Shown here: in pieces, positions 25,321 to 36,300 of the stretch | Layout of the letters: the number at the start of each line of letters is the position of its first letter | Position numbering within the stretch: position 1 is the stretch's first letter | DNA from: Karalla daura | Lineage: Eukaryota > Chordata > Actinopteri > Chaetodontiformes > Leiognathidae | Assembly (NCBI GenBank): GCA_029224185.1 | Contig: CM055197.1 | Span: 17,460,642 to 17,524,641, forward strand | Direction: 5' to 3' | Length of the DNA: 64,000 nt | Notes under the pieces: model-generated | What the model saw: the letters and a program-made list of their open reading frames with translations, nothing else | What the model was told of the DNA's origin: nothing | Databases searched by the model: none | Program-made: the position numbers and the translations under genes

Positions 25321-25338
25321 CAAAACAACCTTGTTTTC
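25321..25338 (-). promoter_or_regulatory. igfbp1: insulin-response (FOXO) inverted pair, igfbp1
   Basis: CAAAACAACCTTGTTTTC places two FOXO-type half sites head to head, as in the human IGFBP1 insulin-response unit, which I recall as differing at about three of 18 positions. It lies about 200 bp upstream of the predicted start. This supports insulin repression through FOXO. Confidence 0.6.
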
Positions 25339-25958
25339 GGACGACCAAAATTACTGATCTGTGCCTTTGAGGTCATGACAACAATGACATGAATACAGCT
25401 TTTTGAAGAGTGTATCAATGAGGTAGTAATAAATCAACAACAGGGAATTCCACATAATCCAGGAAGTTACAGGCCATGTGATAATGAATGGTGATTATGA
25501 GAACTCTAATTTTTGTTGGCAGTTTTGTAAGGTGACTACAACAGATTTAGCTTTGACACCTTTTTACACTAAAGCCCTTATTTGTCCCTTTGGTGAAGGT
25601 TCCTCTTATCAGGCAGACAGATAAACAAGATCATTCCCCTTTAACATTGCATAACCCTAACATTATGGATTGCTTTGCTTCACAACATGTTTGTCTGAAT
25701 AAAGACTGTAGTTATTGGCAGGTCGGCCAGTGTAGTATTTATCGTAAGGACGGTGTTACGTGCTGTACGTGTGATACACATACATAACATGACTCTTGGT
25801 GTAAATCCTGTGATTTTTTTTTCTTTTCCATTTTTTTTCTAAATCGACAGTGAACAGCACTAAACTCTGAGCCGTGATCTTTAGTAGTGAGGAAGGCAGA
25901 CACCTGTAGTTTTAAAATGAAAAGAAAAAAATACACCATTCAGTCTCAAAAAAATAAG

Positions 25959-25964
25959 TTTATT
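25959..25964 (-). terminator. polyadenylation signal AATAAA of the unrecognised gene
   Basis: AATAAA on the minus strand (ATTTAATAAAC) about 230 nt after the modelled TAA at 26199-26197, followed by a T-rich stretch. Confidence 0.5.
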
Positions 25965-26196
25965 AAATATTCTACATGAAAATACATGTATATTAACAAA
26001 ACAAAAAAAAATATCCACGCACCCAAGTACGTTTTCTTAACGTTTCTTCATAAGGGACTTTCACATTTCACATGGACTTTACTCTTCAGGAAATGGCCAA
26101 ACTCTATAACGCACATTAACCGTGGCTTTGCTCTACATTCCCCGTTGCTCAATCAGGTCATCGGTTGACGTGCCCGCCTGCAGTCCACGCTCACCG

Positions 26197-26866
26197 TTAC
26201 TCAACCAGCAGCTCGTGAGTCGTTGCCTCCTCAATGTTGAACAGCAGGTCCTCCACCCACTGCGGTAGCGGCTTCGGGACATTGACACATCCATGTCAGA
26301 TACATACATCTGCCGATTTAGACGTTTGAACGGAAACCGTGAAAACTCACATTCACGGAACGTCTCCTGCGGCTTCTCCGATTTCTCCGTCTGCGCTCTG
26401 GTGGTCTGGGTGGTGAGGGCATCTGCCACCTGAACCTGCGGATCTTTCAATTGAGCATCACCTTTTTACCGCGGAGCGCTCTGCTGCCCGATAAACATAA
26501 CATGAATTGTGTCAAATCACACACCTCTGCCATTTGCTCACGACTGAGGGTCAGCCTCCGGCTCGAACTCTGCCGAGCTTCATCACTTTGATCTACTGAC
26601 CTGGGCCTGTGGTCGCCTGTGTCCTCGTCCCTTTCCTGGAGAAGACTGGACGACGTTCGCATCTGCACCATACGCCGTAGTGGCACGTAATCGTCCTCCT
26701 CCTCCTCCTCATCAGCATCATCGTCGTCATTGTCTTCACCACGCTCTTCCGCAGTCCAGGTCTCCTCGATGCGCTCACCCACTTCTTCTACTTGGATTCC
26801 TTGGGATTCACCGCATTCCCCCGACTCCTCCATTATCAGCTCCAGTTGTCTGTGCTGCTGCTCCAT
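26197..26866 (-). CDS. unrecognised small gene, acidic then Arg-rich protein (model)
   Basis: I do not recognise this family. The ATG at 26866 has A at -3 and G at +4. The first coding exon (26866-26525, 114 codons) is open and strongly acidic (a D/E run around residues 45-59, then DDYVPLRR) and ends LTLSREQMAE at a GTGTGT donor. The best frame-consistent continuation is 26422-26351 (24 codons, PPERRRRNRRSRRRRS, possible nuclear signal; donor GTGAGT) and 26271-26197 (PLPQWVEDLLFNIEEATTHE..., TAA), total about 162 aa. Internal acceptors are weak, so the middle exon is uncertain. Reading through the first donor instead stops after about 28 more residues. A poly(A) signal at 25959-25964 and an upstream exon support a real gene. 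The layout vaguely recalls MEA1-type proteins, which I do not rely on. Confidence 0.45.
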
Positions 26867-26888
26867 CGTTACCACAAATAATAATTGT

Positions 26889-27090
26889 GCTGCGGAGAAA
26901 GTTTGATATGAAGAAGCTTGTTTAAGGAGGACAGGAGTTGGCTGCCAAGTGTCCGTCTAGATTCATGGCAGAGCAATGCGATGCACCTGCGACTTTTACC
27001 TGTAATTAGCTGATTATTCAAGACAGGTGTGGGGGCTTTGGCAACAGGTGCTGCTTGATGTCTAATCATCCACATGGTCATAGCAGTCAT
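26889..27090 (-). other. 5' leader exons of the unrecognised gene (model)
   Basis: On the minus strand an acceptor (TTTCTCCGCAG) precedes 26889, and a donor (ACAG/GTAAAA) ends an upstream exon at 27000, leaving a 110-bp intron. The joined sequence would stay in frame with an upstream ATG near 27,082 and add about 36 residues, but it may simply be 5' UTR. CACCTG-type E-boxes lie near 27,025 and 27,045. Confidence 0.35.
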
Positions 27091-27099
27091 AGCACCTCA

Positions 27100-28390
27100 A
27101 GTTAGTGGTTTATGTTGTTACCTGACGTCAGGAAGGTCCTAGAAAGACACACACACGCACACACACACACATATATATACATATATAAACACTCACTGAG
27201 AGAGAATTGTTTTACATCCACAGTCTCAACTGTTTCTGCCAACATTTTGTGCTGATTTATTATTAACGTCACATAATAATATTAATTTATAATGTTTTTT
27301 GACAGTCTAAACTAAAAAGTAGGTGTTTCTGTGAGAGCGAGCACCTTAAGAACCTTTGTTTGTTTGTGTAGGAATGCTATCTGGTTCATCTAAGTTTCTG
27401 CAATGATTGCATGTTTACTTGAGATAGAAACTGAGCAGTTTAGTGAGTTCCTCTGGGGATCAGCAAGCGCTGATTCAGGACATTTTCTCTCTTTTCCATT
27501 TAATGATGTGTGGTATTTCTTGCCAAGAGACTTCCTTCGAAATTATTCTCCAATTACTGGCCAGCAGTATCAGGCATTTCCTTTTCCTGGTTGTTGACAT
27601 GTAGGCAGATGAAATCTAATCACTCATGAATGCCACAACCTGCTCTTACTCATGCTGACCCCCTTTAGCCCTGATGACACCCGTGGGAGGGTTGTTTGTG
27701 AGCCATCATTTACCTTGGATTCCCTTCATTGCTTAATGTCAACTTTGGCTTAGCGTCACACAGCTTCATCATGGTGATAAGCGCTGTGGCACTTTCCTTG
27801 AGCAGAGCCTCAGAAGAACTCCTTCAGGCTACTCCGGCAATACAATTAATTTAAATTTATGAATAGCTGACCCGGATTCAAAAAAGCAAACCCAATTCCC
27901 AGGCTGTGCTACTCTGAAAACGGCGGAGCGAGCCAGGCATTTGTTGACTTAACTGCTGCACTGAGTGAACCCAGTGAACAGTTTTGACGGCCACCTAGAG
28001 TTTGGGACATAGTGACATTCATCTGGCTGCGGGCTGTGGAGGGACACCGGTCGTCCTCATAAATGTGTCATTGTCTGCCACGTTTTGCTGCGCAGAGTGA
28101 AAGCTGTTATTTCAAGAGCTGTAAACTAAGGTGTGAGAAATGAAATTTTATTGAGTGGAACTAACGCGGAAAACGGCTCATAAAAAGTTATATTTGTTTC
28201 CCTCCGATCGTTTTCCATGCTCTGTGCTACGTTTGAGGTTTGGGGGACAAAGTGTAAATATTGTGTTTCAGATTGAAAATCCTCACGTGGCTCCTCCCAA
28301 AAAAAAACAAAAACAAAAAAACCTAAAAGGTGCTCATTCGTAGTATATATATATATATATTCAACATTCATGACTAAACTCATGTCATAT
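27100..28390. other. intergenic, no gene seen
   Basis: AT-rich sequence between the unrecognised gene and the adcy1 3' end. It holds short CA/TA runs (27,145-27,185) and a homopolymer A stretch near 28,300. No supported exon. Confidence 0.6.
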
Positions 28391-28394
28391 TTTG

Positions 28395-30046
28395 TACACC
28401 AATATTGTCTTTATTACAAAATATTCAATAACCCAACTTTACACTGTACAAGATACAACATAGTTTACAGCTTTTTGGCTATTTACAAAAAAAGTATGAT
28501 CTGCATATCAAAGTGAATATATCTAAAAAGGCAGGTTGCGATCACTGTAAGCTTATCGAGTAAGGCAAAAACTTGAGACATGATGTATTTACACTTTTGC
28601 AGATCAAGTGAAAGTTCTACAGTGACAAAGATATAGGCTATAAAGATATCTGAAGCTCCTCGCTTGTCTGAGACTGTATCTGAGAGATGTGCTAAAGCTC
28701 ATATTTTCATATATAGTGAGACGAAGCATGGCGATGCAGTATGCCTGAAAGATGAGAGTGTCCAGACATGGCGCCAAACCTGCTGCGGTCTCAAGAAAGT
28801 GTGTCAGTGTAAATGGAGCATTTGAAAGGCTTAGGCTAAAGGACTGAGTTGTGCACTCGCAGACGGTCTGTGCTTATTGTGTGATGTGACGTATGCCCCG
28901 TCTTCTGTGTTGATGGATGCCTGGATGGATGTCCGTATGAATGTCTGCACCTCATATAAAGGTGTACTTGTCATATAGCAAATGACTGGTCCGGTTTTGG
29001 CATTGATTAGTTTCCATAGCAGTACACAAGCAACTCAGTGGAACTGCTCTTAATGTGCACCATGCCAAAGTCACAGTTTGAGTATACACCATATTATATC
29101 AAACTGCTGTGAATGAGGGCAACATAAGAAGGTATTAGGAAACCCTTATTTGTCTCTCCTTGTGTTCAAAAAGACACTTTTTAAGTCTACTGATGACGTG
29201 TGAAAAAAGTCCCATATTCCAAATATTTGTTCACATGTGGCGAGGCAATACAACAACTCAGGATCTATGAAATGCTCAATACTTTGGTTTTCTTTCAACA
29301 GGAGGACCATCACTATGGCTGTCAACTCTTAAAAAGTCATGCACTATTAATTGTAGATATGTCTTTAAAAAAATAAGAAGAGGAAGAAGAAGAAGAAGAA
29401 AAAGAAGTAGAGGAGGAAGAAGAAGCGTATTTCATCCATTGAGTTCTTGGTATTAAAAAAAAACATATTTTGTGCTGTTTCGTTACAATTCAGTTAACCA
29501 CACATGCATACGCACTCACAAGTACACACATGCATGCTTACATACACCAACAACTGAAACAACACCATTTTACACTGTAAATAATGCAATGTATCCTTGG
29601 CATAATCAGAAAGACAGTGCAAAAGCAATAGCAAGATCAGTCTTTATCTGGATATCAATGCACATATCCCTTGTACATGGAATACGTACTACATACAAAA
29701 CATGATGCACATTATACCTGGATCTGAGGGAACCCAGCCACAGCACAAATCTAATCACCTGGTATAGAGATGTTGAAAGAGGATTCTGGGTTTCTTTCTT
29801 CTCTGCTTGACGTCCGTCTCCCGAGAGCGTCAAGCAGCGAAACATCCCTAAAAGCAAGTACGATTGTCTGCGTCACTGTCAAGTCTCCAGATTCTCATAC
29901 CCTGAATCGGCAAAACTCCGGGCCGCGCCGGTAGCTCGGGATTCGCAGAAGACACCTGGACAGCCCCGTCTTCTTCAGGCTTCCGCGCAGGGTTCTCCTC
30001 CCTTCAGTCGTTTCAAAACGCAGCGGTGTGGACTCGCTTGCGTCGC
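28395..30046 (-). other. adcy1: adcy1 3' untranslated region
   Basis: AT-rich, non-coding sequence from the TAG at 30049-30047 to the poly(A) signal. It includes a CTT/TTC-rich run (29,370-29,430 on the plus strand as GAA/GAAG). Confidence 0.55.
28410..28415 (-). terminator. adcy1: adcy1 polyadenylation signal AATAAA
   Basis: AATAAA on the minus strand, about 1.6 kb after the adcy1 stop. Other signals could exist upstream. Confidence 0.5.
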
Positions 30047-30355
30047 CTACACCGCAATGTCCGCCACGGCCGCCACGGCCCTGATCTGGATCTCCGTCAC
30101 CTCGATGTCCTCCTCGTCCTCCTCGCCCACCGCCGGCACGCAGGGCGCCGGCAGGCACGCGGCTTGGCTGTTGCTGCTGTTGGCCGCGCTCATCTGCACG
30201 TTGCTGCCCATGCTGGGGTAGGCGGTCAGGCTGGCGGCGGACGACACGCTGCCCAGGTTGGTCGGCACGCTGGTCTTGCCGCAGGAGTGGATGCGCCGCG
30301 CCAGGCTGGCGGAGCGCACCACCGAGGAGGTGGTGACCGTGCCCACGCCCTGCAC
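30047..30355 (-). CDS. adcy1: adcy1 C-terminal tail
   Basis: About 102 residues after C2 (following FLEGK). It is Ser-rich, then acidic (EEDEEDIEVTEIQIR), and ends in D-I-A-V. It does not resemble the mammalian ADCY1 tail as I recall it. The frame stays open to TAG at 30049-30047 and the sequence is GC-rich like coding sequence. Confidence 0.8.
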   Translation of the reverse strand: MQGVGTVTTSSVVRSASLARRIHSCGKTSVPTNLGSVSSAASLTAYPSMGSNVQMSAANSSNSQAACLPAPCVPAVGEEDEEDIEVTEIQIRAVAAVADIAV

Positions 30356-33300
30356 CTTCCCCTCCAGGAAGTAGGTCAGCATCTCGCCCTTGCCTTTGAC
30401 GCTGACCTTGCCGCGGCACACGAGGTCGTAGTTGGTGTTGAGCAGGCGGTAAACGTCCTCAGTGACCTGCGTCGTAAACACGGGGAATATGAAAACCTGA
30501 TTACAACTCATCGAATATCAAATGAAAAAACTCATTGTGTGTTTTGTGCATCAAACTGCATCTAATGTCATTGTTACTCCGTTGTTGATGAAAGTGAACT
30601 GTTGATAGCAAATACTGTGCACCATTGACATTCTGAGCTCCTCATTTGTTTTCCATCTGCCCAGCCCTGTTATGAGGCAATAGAGTTTCTATTTCCCAAT
30701 AGAGTGAATGGGAAGTTGGGCTGCCCAATGCCTATTATGAGGCCAAAGCAAGGAGGAGGTTAAAAAAGTGCATCCTGAGGGAGCTTCTTTTAAACAGGTC
30801 GATTAGGACCCTGACTGTCCGGCACATGTCCATAAAAGGTATTTACCGGTTAATGTCACTTAAAAACTATATGAAAATATGATTTACGGGTTAATTATGT
30901 AAGATGTTATCCTGGGAGAAGAACTTCCAGCAAGGTCTTGAAGATGAGATTTGTACTGTTTTGCTTTGTTTTTTTTGTAAATTTCCGTTTCAAACTCACA
31001 CCTATATGTATCAGATTTTACAATTATCAAATTATATAGCTAGTTACAATACTTAGACATGGGTTGATACTCAAATTAGATTCACATTGGTATGTAATTT
31101 AGAGCAAAATATTTTTAAAAAATGCAGAAATCAGGCTGCTTGAGGACGGTTATTCCCATCTAATGCCAGTCGATCTAGGAGACATTGCAGCTATTACGCA
31201 GCCTCGTTTCTCTACATTATAAACAAAGGTGTGTGGGATACCTGTATCTTCCCTGGCACTCCGGTGCTGTCCATCCTGCTGGCCACGTTAACTGTGTTTC
31301 CCCAGATGTCGTACTGAGGTCGCCGTGCCCCGATCACCCCTGCAACCACCGGACCCACGTTGATGCCTGAGCAAACAGGAGAAAACGTTCGAGCGAAAAC
31401 AACACTCTGGCACGGCCACACTGCGATCTGCTTTGTGACTGCCCTCGGCACAGCGGCGGACGTACCCACTCTCAGGACGAACTCATTGTACGACTGGTAG
31501 TTGATTTCATCCAAAACGTCGAACATTTCGATGGCGTAGTCGGCTATTGTGCTCAGATGGTCGTAAACAGATTTTTTGGCCTGTGGGGAAAGCGTGCCAT
31601 GCGGTTAATATGCATACACACACTGATGATTAATTTTCTATATGCACGAGGGACACACACACATGCACACACACAGGTGAGTAAATTGACACATTACCTT
31701 GGTGCCAATGGTGGGGACGAGGCCCACAGCTGCCATGTATGTGCTGCCGATGGTTTTGATTTTCTCTATGTCTTTGTAGCACTCCTTATCCATGAGCTGC
31801 AAACACACACACATTCAAGCAAATTGCTCAAGAGGGCTGGTTCAATAGTTCAAAAGGGGTTAAAAAAAAAGGGGAAAAGATCACCACCTCGTCAAAATCT
31901 GCAATGATCTCATTCAGCAGCCTCAGGCACTCCACCCCCATGTTGTTGCCATCCAGCTCAATGTAGAAATCATTGAAGTTTGGGATCGAGGCAAACAAGA
32001 CGCCCACTTGTGCGTATGACTGGTAGTACAGGTCCTAATCCAGGTAAGGTAAAAAAAACAAAAAAACAAAAACAAAACACAGCGCCAAAGATTAAGACAA
32101 GATTTCACAAGCAAATGTTCTGATGGTGGCCATGTGCTCCATTCTGTCTCTTGATCTACCTGTTGGTGTGCCTGTCTGTCTGCCTGTCTATTAGCGAGGC
32201 TCACCATGTTCCTGGGGTTGGACATGAGGAAGTGCTGAGCCACGTGTGCGGGCAGGAGATTGAAGAGGATCCTCCTGTTGTCCAGCTTGACTTTCTCCAT
32301 GCCATCTCTTTCCTCTTCCGCCTGACGGCAAAGGCGGCATGTTCACATTTCGACCACACGAGGTCAGTAAAAACCCTCGCAACGCGGACGCGCCGTGCTT
32401 CACGGGTTGGGAATTTTAAAATAGGCTCGAGTGCCATTCACGAGCTAATTGATTCAGTGGCATCAAATTTCAGAGCTTTAGCACTCGGTAATGTGCAGTC
32501 GTGTTGTTGTCACACGCCTGGAGACAAATGAAACTGAGCCAAAGGAAGCTGCTGAGCCTTGTTTTTTTATGTATCACACAAACGAAATTATTGTTTGTTT
32601 GTTTTTTTTCAATACATTTATCTGACAGCTGCAGCGGCTACGGATACACACATTATTAGTTAAAAATCATAAAGATGTTCCAGTGGATGCGATATAAACA
32701 GAGAAACAGAGCATGAATTATTAGTTTCTCTATTTATTGCGACAGAATCTCTTACTTCTGAATTTCCTTGTTTATTCCTCTGCTTCACACACTCTGAGTG
32801 ACATGAACTTGTTACAGAATGTTTTTACAGTGTGGCGCTAGCGCTCTCACTTAAGTTGTGCATCTGAATACGTCCTCCCCTTTCGCATGCAAAGACACGT
32901 TGAGCCACACACACACACACAGACACACACACTTCCTGACCTGCACAGCCCATAGGAAGTCCAAGCGTAGTTTGAGGTCAAGTTGCCTGGAGTGTAGGGC
33001 CAGGGCACTGACAAAGAGCAACAGAGACAGGATGGGCTCATAGCCCCGGATGTGGAAGGACCCCCCACTGTGGAAGAGACGGACACCCAAGTCAGCAGTG
33101 GACTGGACCACACAGAAATCTGCCCATGAGGGATGAAGGGACCCCCCACAGTGCACAGGCCCATCACAAGTTAAGTTTCACTAAGGAAGTAATGAAAAAA
33201 AGCATTTATTTAAAATCAAAACATGAAGCTAAGCAAAAGGTATAAATAAAAGGGCTTGAGATGTTTTGACCGTAGAATGTCATACAGTTTGCTGAAGCGT

Positions 33301-36300
33301 GACCGCATTTAAGCAGAATGAGTTTTTCAGCGGAGATCTTCATCTTAATAAGCTCAACAAATTCCACGTAATCTTCTTGCAGGGACACATTTGTGATCTG
33401 AGCTTTAATAAAAATTGGCCAGGGCCCCTCAGTACTGGGTTGAAACAGCTAACACGCTCCCATCATCCAGCCCACATTGTCCTTTCAGGCTTCTGATTTG
33501 GAACTAATGAGCACATGTGCTGCATCAAAGGATGGTAAATGAAAGAGCGTGTGGGCTGCAGACAAGCAAAGACTCCTCAAAACACACACACACGCATCTC
33601 AGCACATCTACTGTAAATGCTCTCCCATACTCCTGGTTATCCCCTCCTTGTCCAGATCAAACAAACATTCATTCACAGCCTGATGCTCTAATGACGCACA
33701 ATCTAGCCCGGGGAGGGGGATGGGGTTGGGGGGGGTCGGCAAGCCCTGATGGATCCGTCTGCGTGTTGCTGTCCGGAAATGACAGAACTCAGAAAAAGTG
33801 CAAACGGCCTCGAGTGCTTATGCGTGACTGCATGTGTCCGGGTGGCGTGCGTGCTCCTGCTGTGGCGTGAAGCTCACCCCGCGGTCTTGCGAAAGCCGCT
33901 CAGCTCCAGGACAGTGACATACAGCACCCCCAGAAGGAGCATGAGCGCCATCTTTGGCAGCCAGGACACCCGCAGGAAGAGAGCCAGGGTGAGCGTTCCC
34001 ACCACGCAGGACAGGAAGGCGTAGCGGGCGCCGTCACAAGGCAGCTCTGCCATGGTGTGATTGGCGCCGCTCTCCACGTCGATGATGAGGATGGAGCTGT
34101 TGGTGTTGGCACTGCCCCACAACCAGGGCATGCAGCCCACCTGACAGGAAACATGATGATCGATGAGTGCAACTCCTACTCGCCCCGGTTCAGCTGTTAA
34201 ATCATTGTAAATGACACATTACAACGTGACAAATTTACCTTTGCGTGGTTATTTTGCTTTCCTAATCAGCTGTAATCTACAGCCCCGCTGCTAAAATATT
34301 TATAGCCACAGGAAGCATTTCACTGCTACAGTCTAGCATCTGATCATGGGTTTTTTACAGCAAAAGGAAATTAGAGTTGTAGCTCAACGCGTGGCCAGTG
34401 AGGTGACATTTATACAGATGCGTGTTCCACTTACCACACAGGCCTGGGCCACAGCGTATATTAAGAGCACTATGAGGAGACAGAGAGCAGTGCGGATCTG
34501 AATGGTCAGGCACCCTGGAAAACACTGAGAGATGACAGTAAGTCAGATGAAGGAGAAAGACAATATAAAAAACATATTAGAAATAGAAAAAAAAAAAACA
34601 TTGCCAGATTGCAGGATAAAATATGTGTGTGTCTGTCTCAATCAGACAAGCCATCTGAGTCAAAACACGGCACAGTGGCTTAGCAGGAACTCTAGAGGCT
34701 GCTGAATACTGAAGCATTATCGCAGGAAAAATGCATTAACATCATTCTATTTAGTCAGCAGGAAAAAAAAAAGTTGTAGAGAGAAATCTCAATGAGGACG
34801 AGTTCAATCTGCCGGCTTCCTATCAGAGAGGACTGCTCTGTCAGCAGCCAGCGGCGATGTGAATAAGAAGTGAATGAGGAAAGGAAGGAAGTCCCGGGCC
34901 TGGGCTGCAGCCGCATTTACCTGGACTCTGGTGATATGCAGGTACATGATACAAGCTACTAGGAAGCAGATGCAGAAGACGAGAAGGACTAGTACCACCG
35001 TGCCCCTGAGTGGACAGAGAAGGAGGAGAGCGGGGTTAGTTTGAAGAGAGGGCGGCAGAATCATTTCAGGCGATAAATGGAGAGAGAGAGAGAGAGACGC
35101 AGCGATGGAGAGGAGTTGAGAGGTGAATGTGCTGTACATACTGTGGTATAATGAGAAGATAGACAAGGCCGAACAAGGCAGCGAGGATCAGAGAGAGGAC
35201 CACGGCGCTGGTGAAGTACTCATCAGGGACCTGGTGGTACTGTGTAATAGCAGAGAAGAGTGAGTGTGGCCCCCCTTTCGCACTGGAACCATTACGGTAT
35301 GGGTGGTGGGGTGGGGGTGCATGCGCGACAGCTCTCACCCTCTGCTCGCGCTCCGAGCACTTATACATGAGGGTGAGGAAGTTGAGGTCGGCCGTGTCGG
35401 ACTCGGTCTGCCGGGCCTCGATCAGCCGCCCGATGTAGCGGTTGACCCGGGTCCTGGGGCTGCTCTGGATCAGGTTGGCCTGGTTGGCGTTGGTCCGGTT
35501 CCTCAGCTTCTGCGGAGCCGTCCGCATGGCCCTCCGCTGGTGGGGAGTAGAAAACAAAACACGACGTCCGCTTCAGGAGGCAGTACTCGGAAAAGAGCGA
35601 GCACGGTGCAGTGCAGTGCAGGGCCCCCGCGCTCTGTGCAATACTGTAGTATTACCATATCGGGAACAAGGGTGAATATGAGTCAACAATAAACACGGGC
35701 ATCTGATTATACTTTCAAATTAGGACATCGCCTTCACACTTAACTTCATTACTGAATGCATCCCGCTGTGTCTGAGTGTCTTCGGCAGCCAAAGTGAGCA
35801 GCTTTGCAAAACATTGGGCACTGGAGCAAAGCCAGAGAGTTAACATGGCGGAGAGGATGTTTGTGTGTGCGTGTGCGTGCGTGTGTGTGTGTGTGTGTGC
35901 ATGTAAGTGAGCACGCTGGAGGTATTGTGTAACTCAGTAGCACAGTAGGTGAGCAGGACTGTTCATGAGTTCATTACATGAGAGGCATGTTTGCAGCTCA
36001 TCGATTTTCTCCTTTTCTTTCCTTCCTTCTCCACTGCCATGCCCGACTGTGTCTCTATACTCTCCCCTCCATCCCTCCTCCTCTCCTCCATTCCTCACCT
36101 CCTTCATTTTGTCTACTCCACCTTATCCTCTCTGTCATTTCCTGGCTCTGTCTAATATCGTCCCTCTCGACCATGTTTCCATACATTCAGCCTTATTCAA
36201 TTCTTTATTTTTCACAATATTCCCTACCACATCCCCTTCTTCCCTTTCCATCTTCCATGGATTTGTCTCTACTTACGTAGTCACGTCATAGATTTGTATT

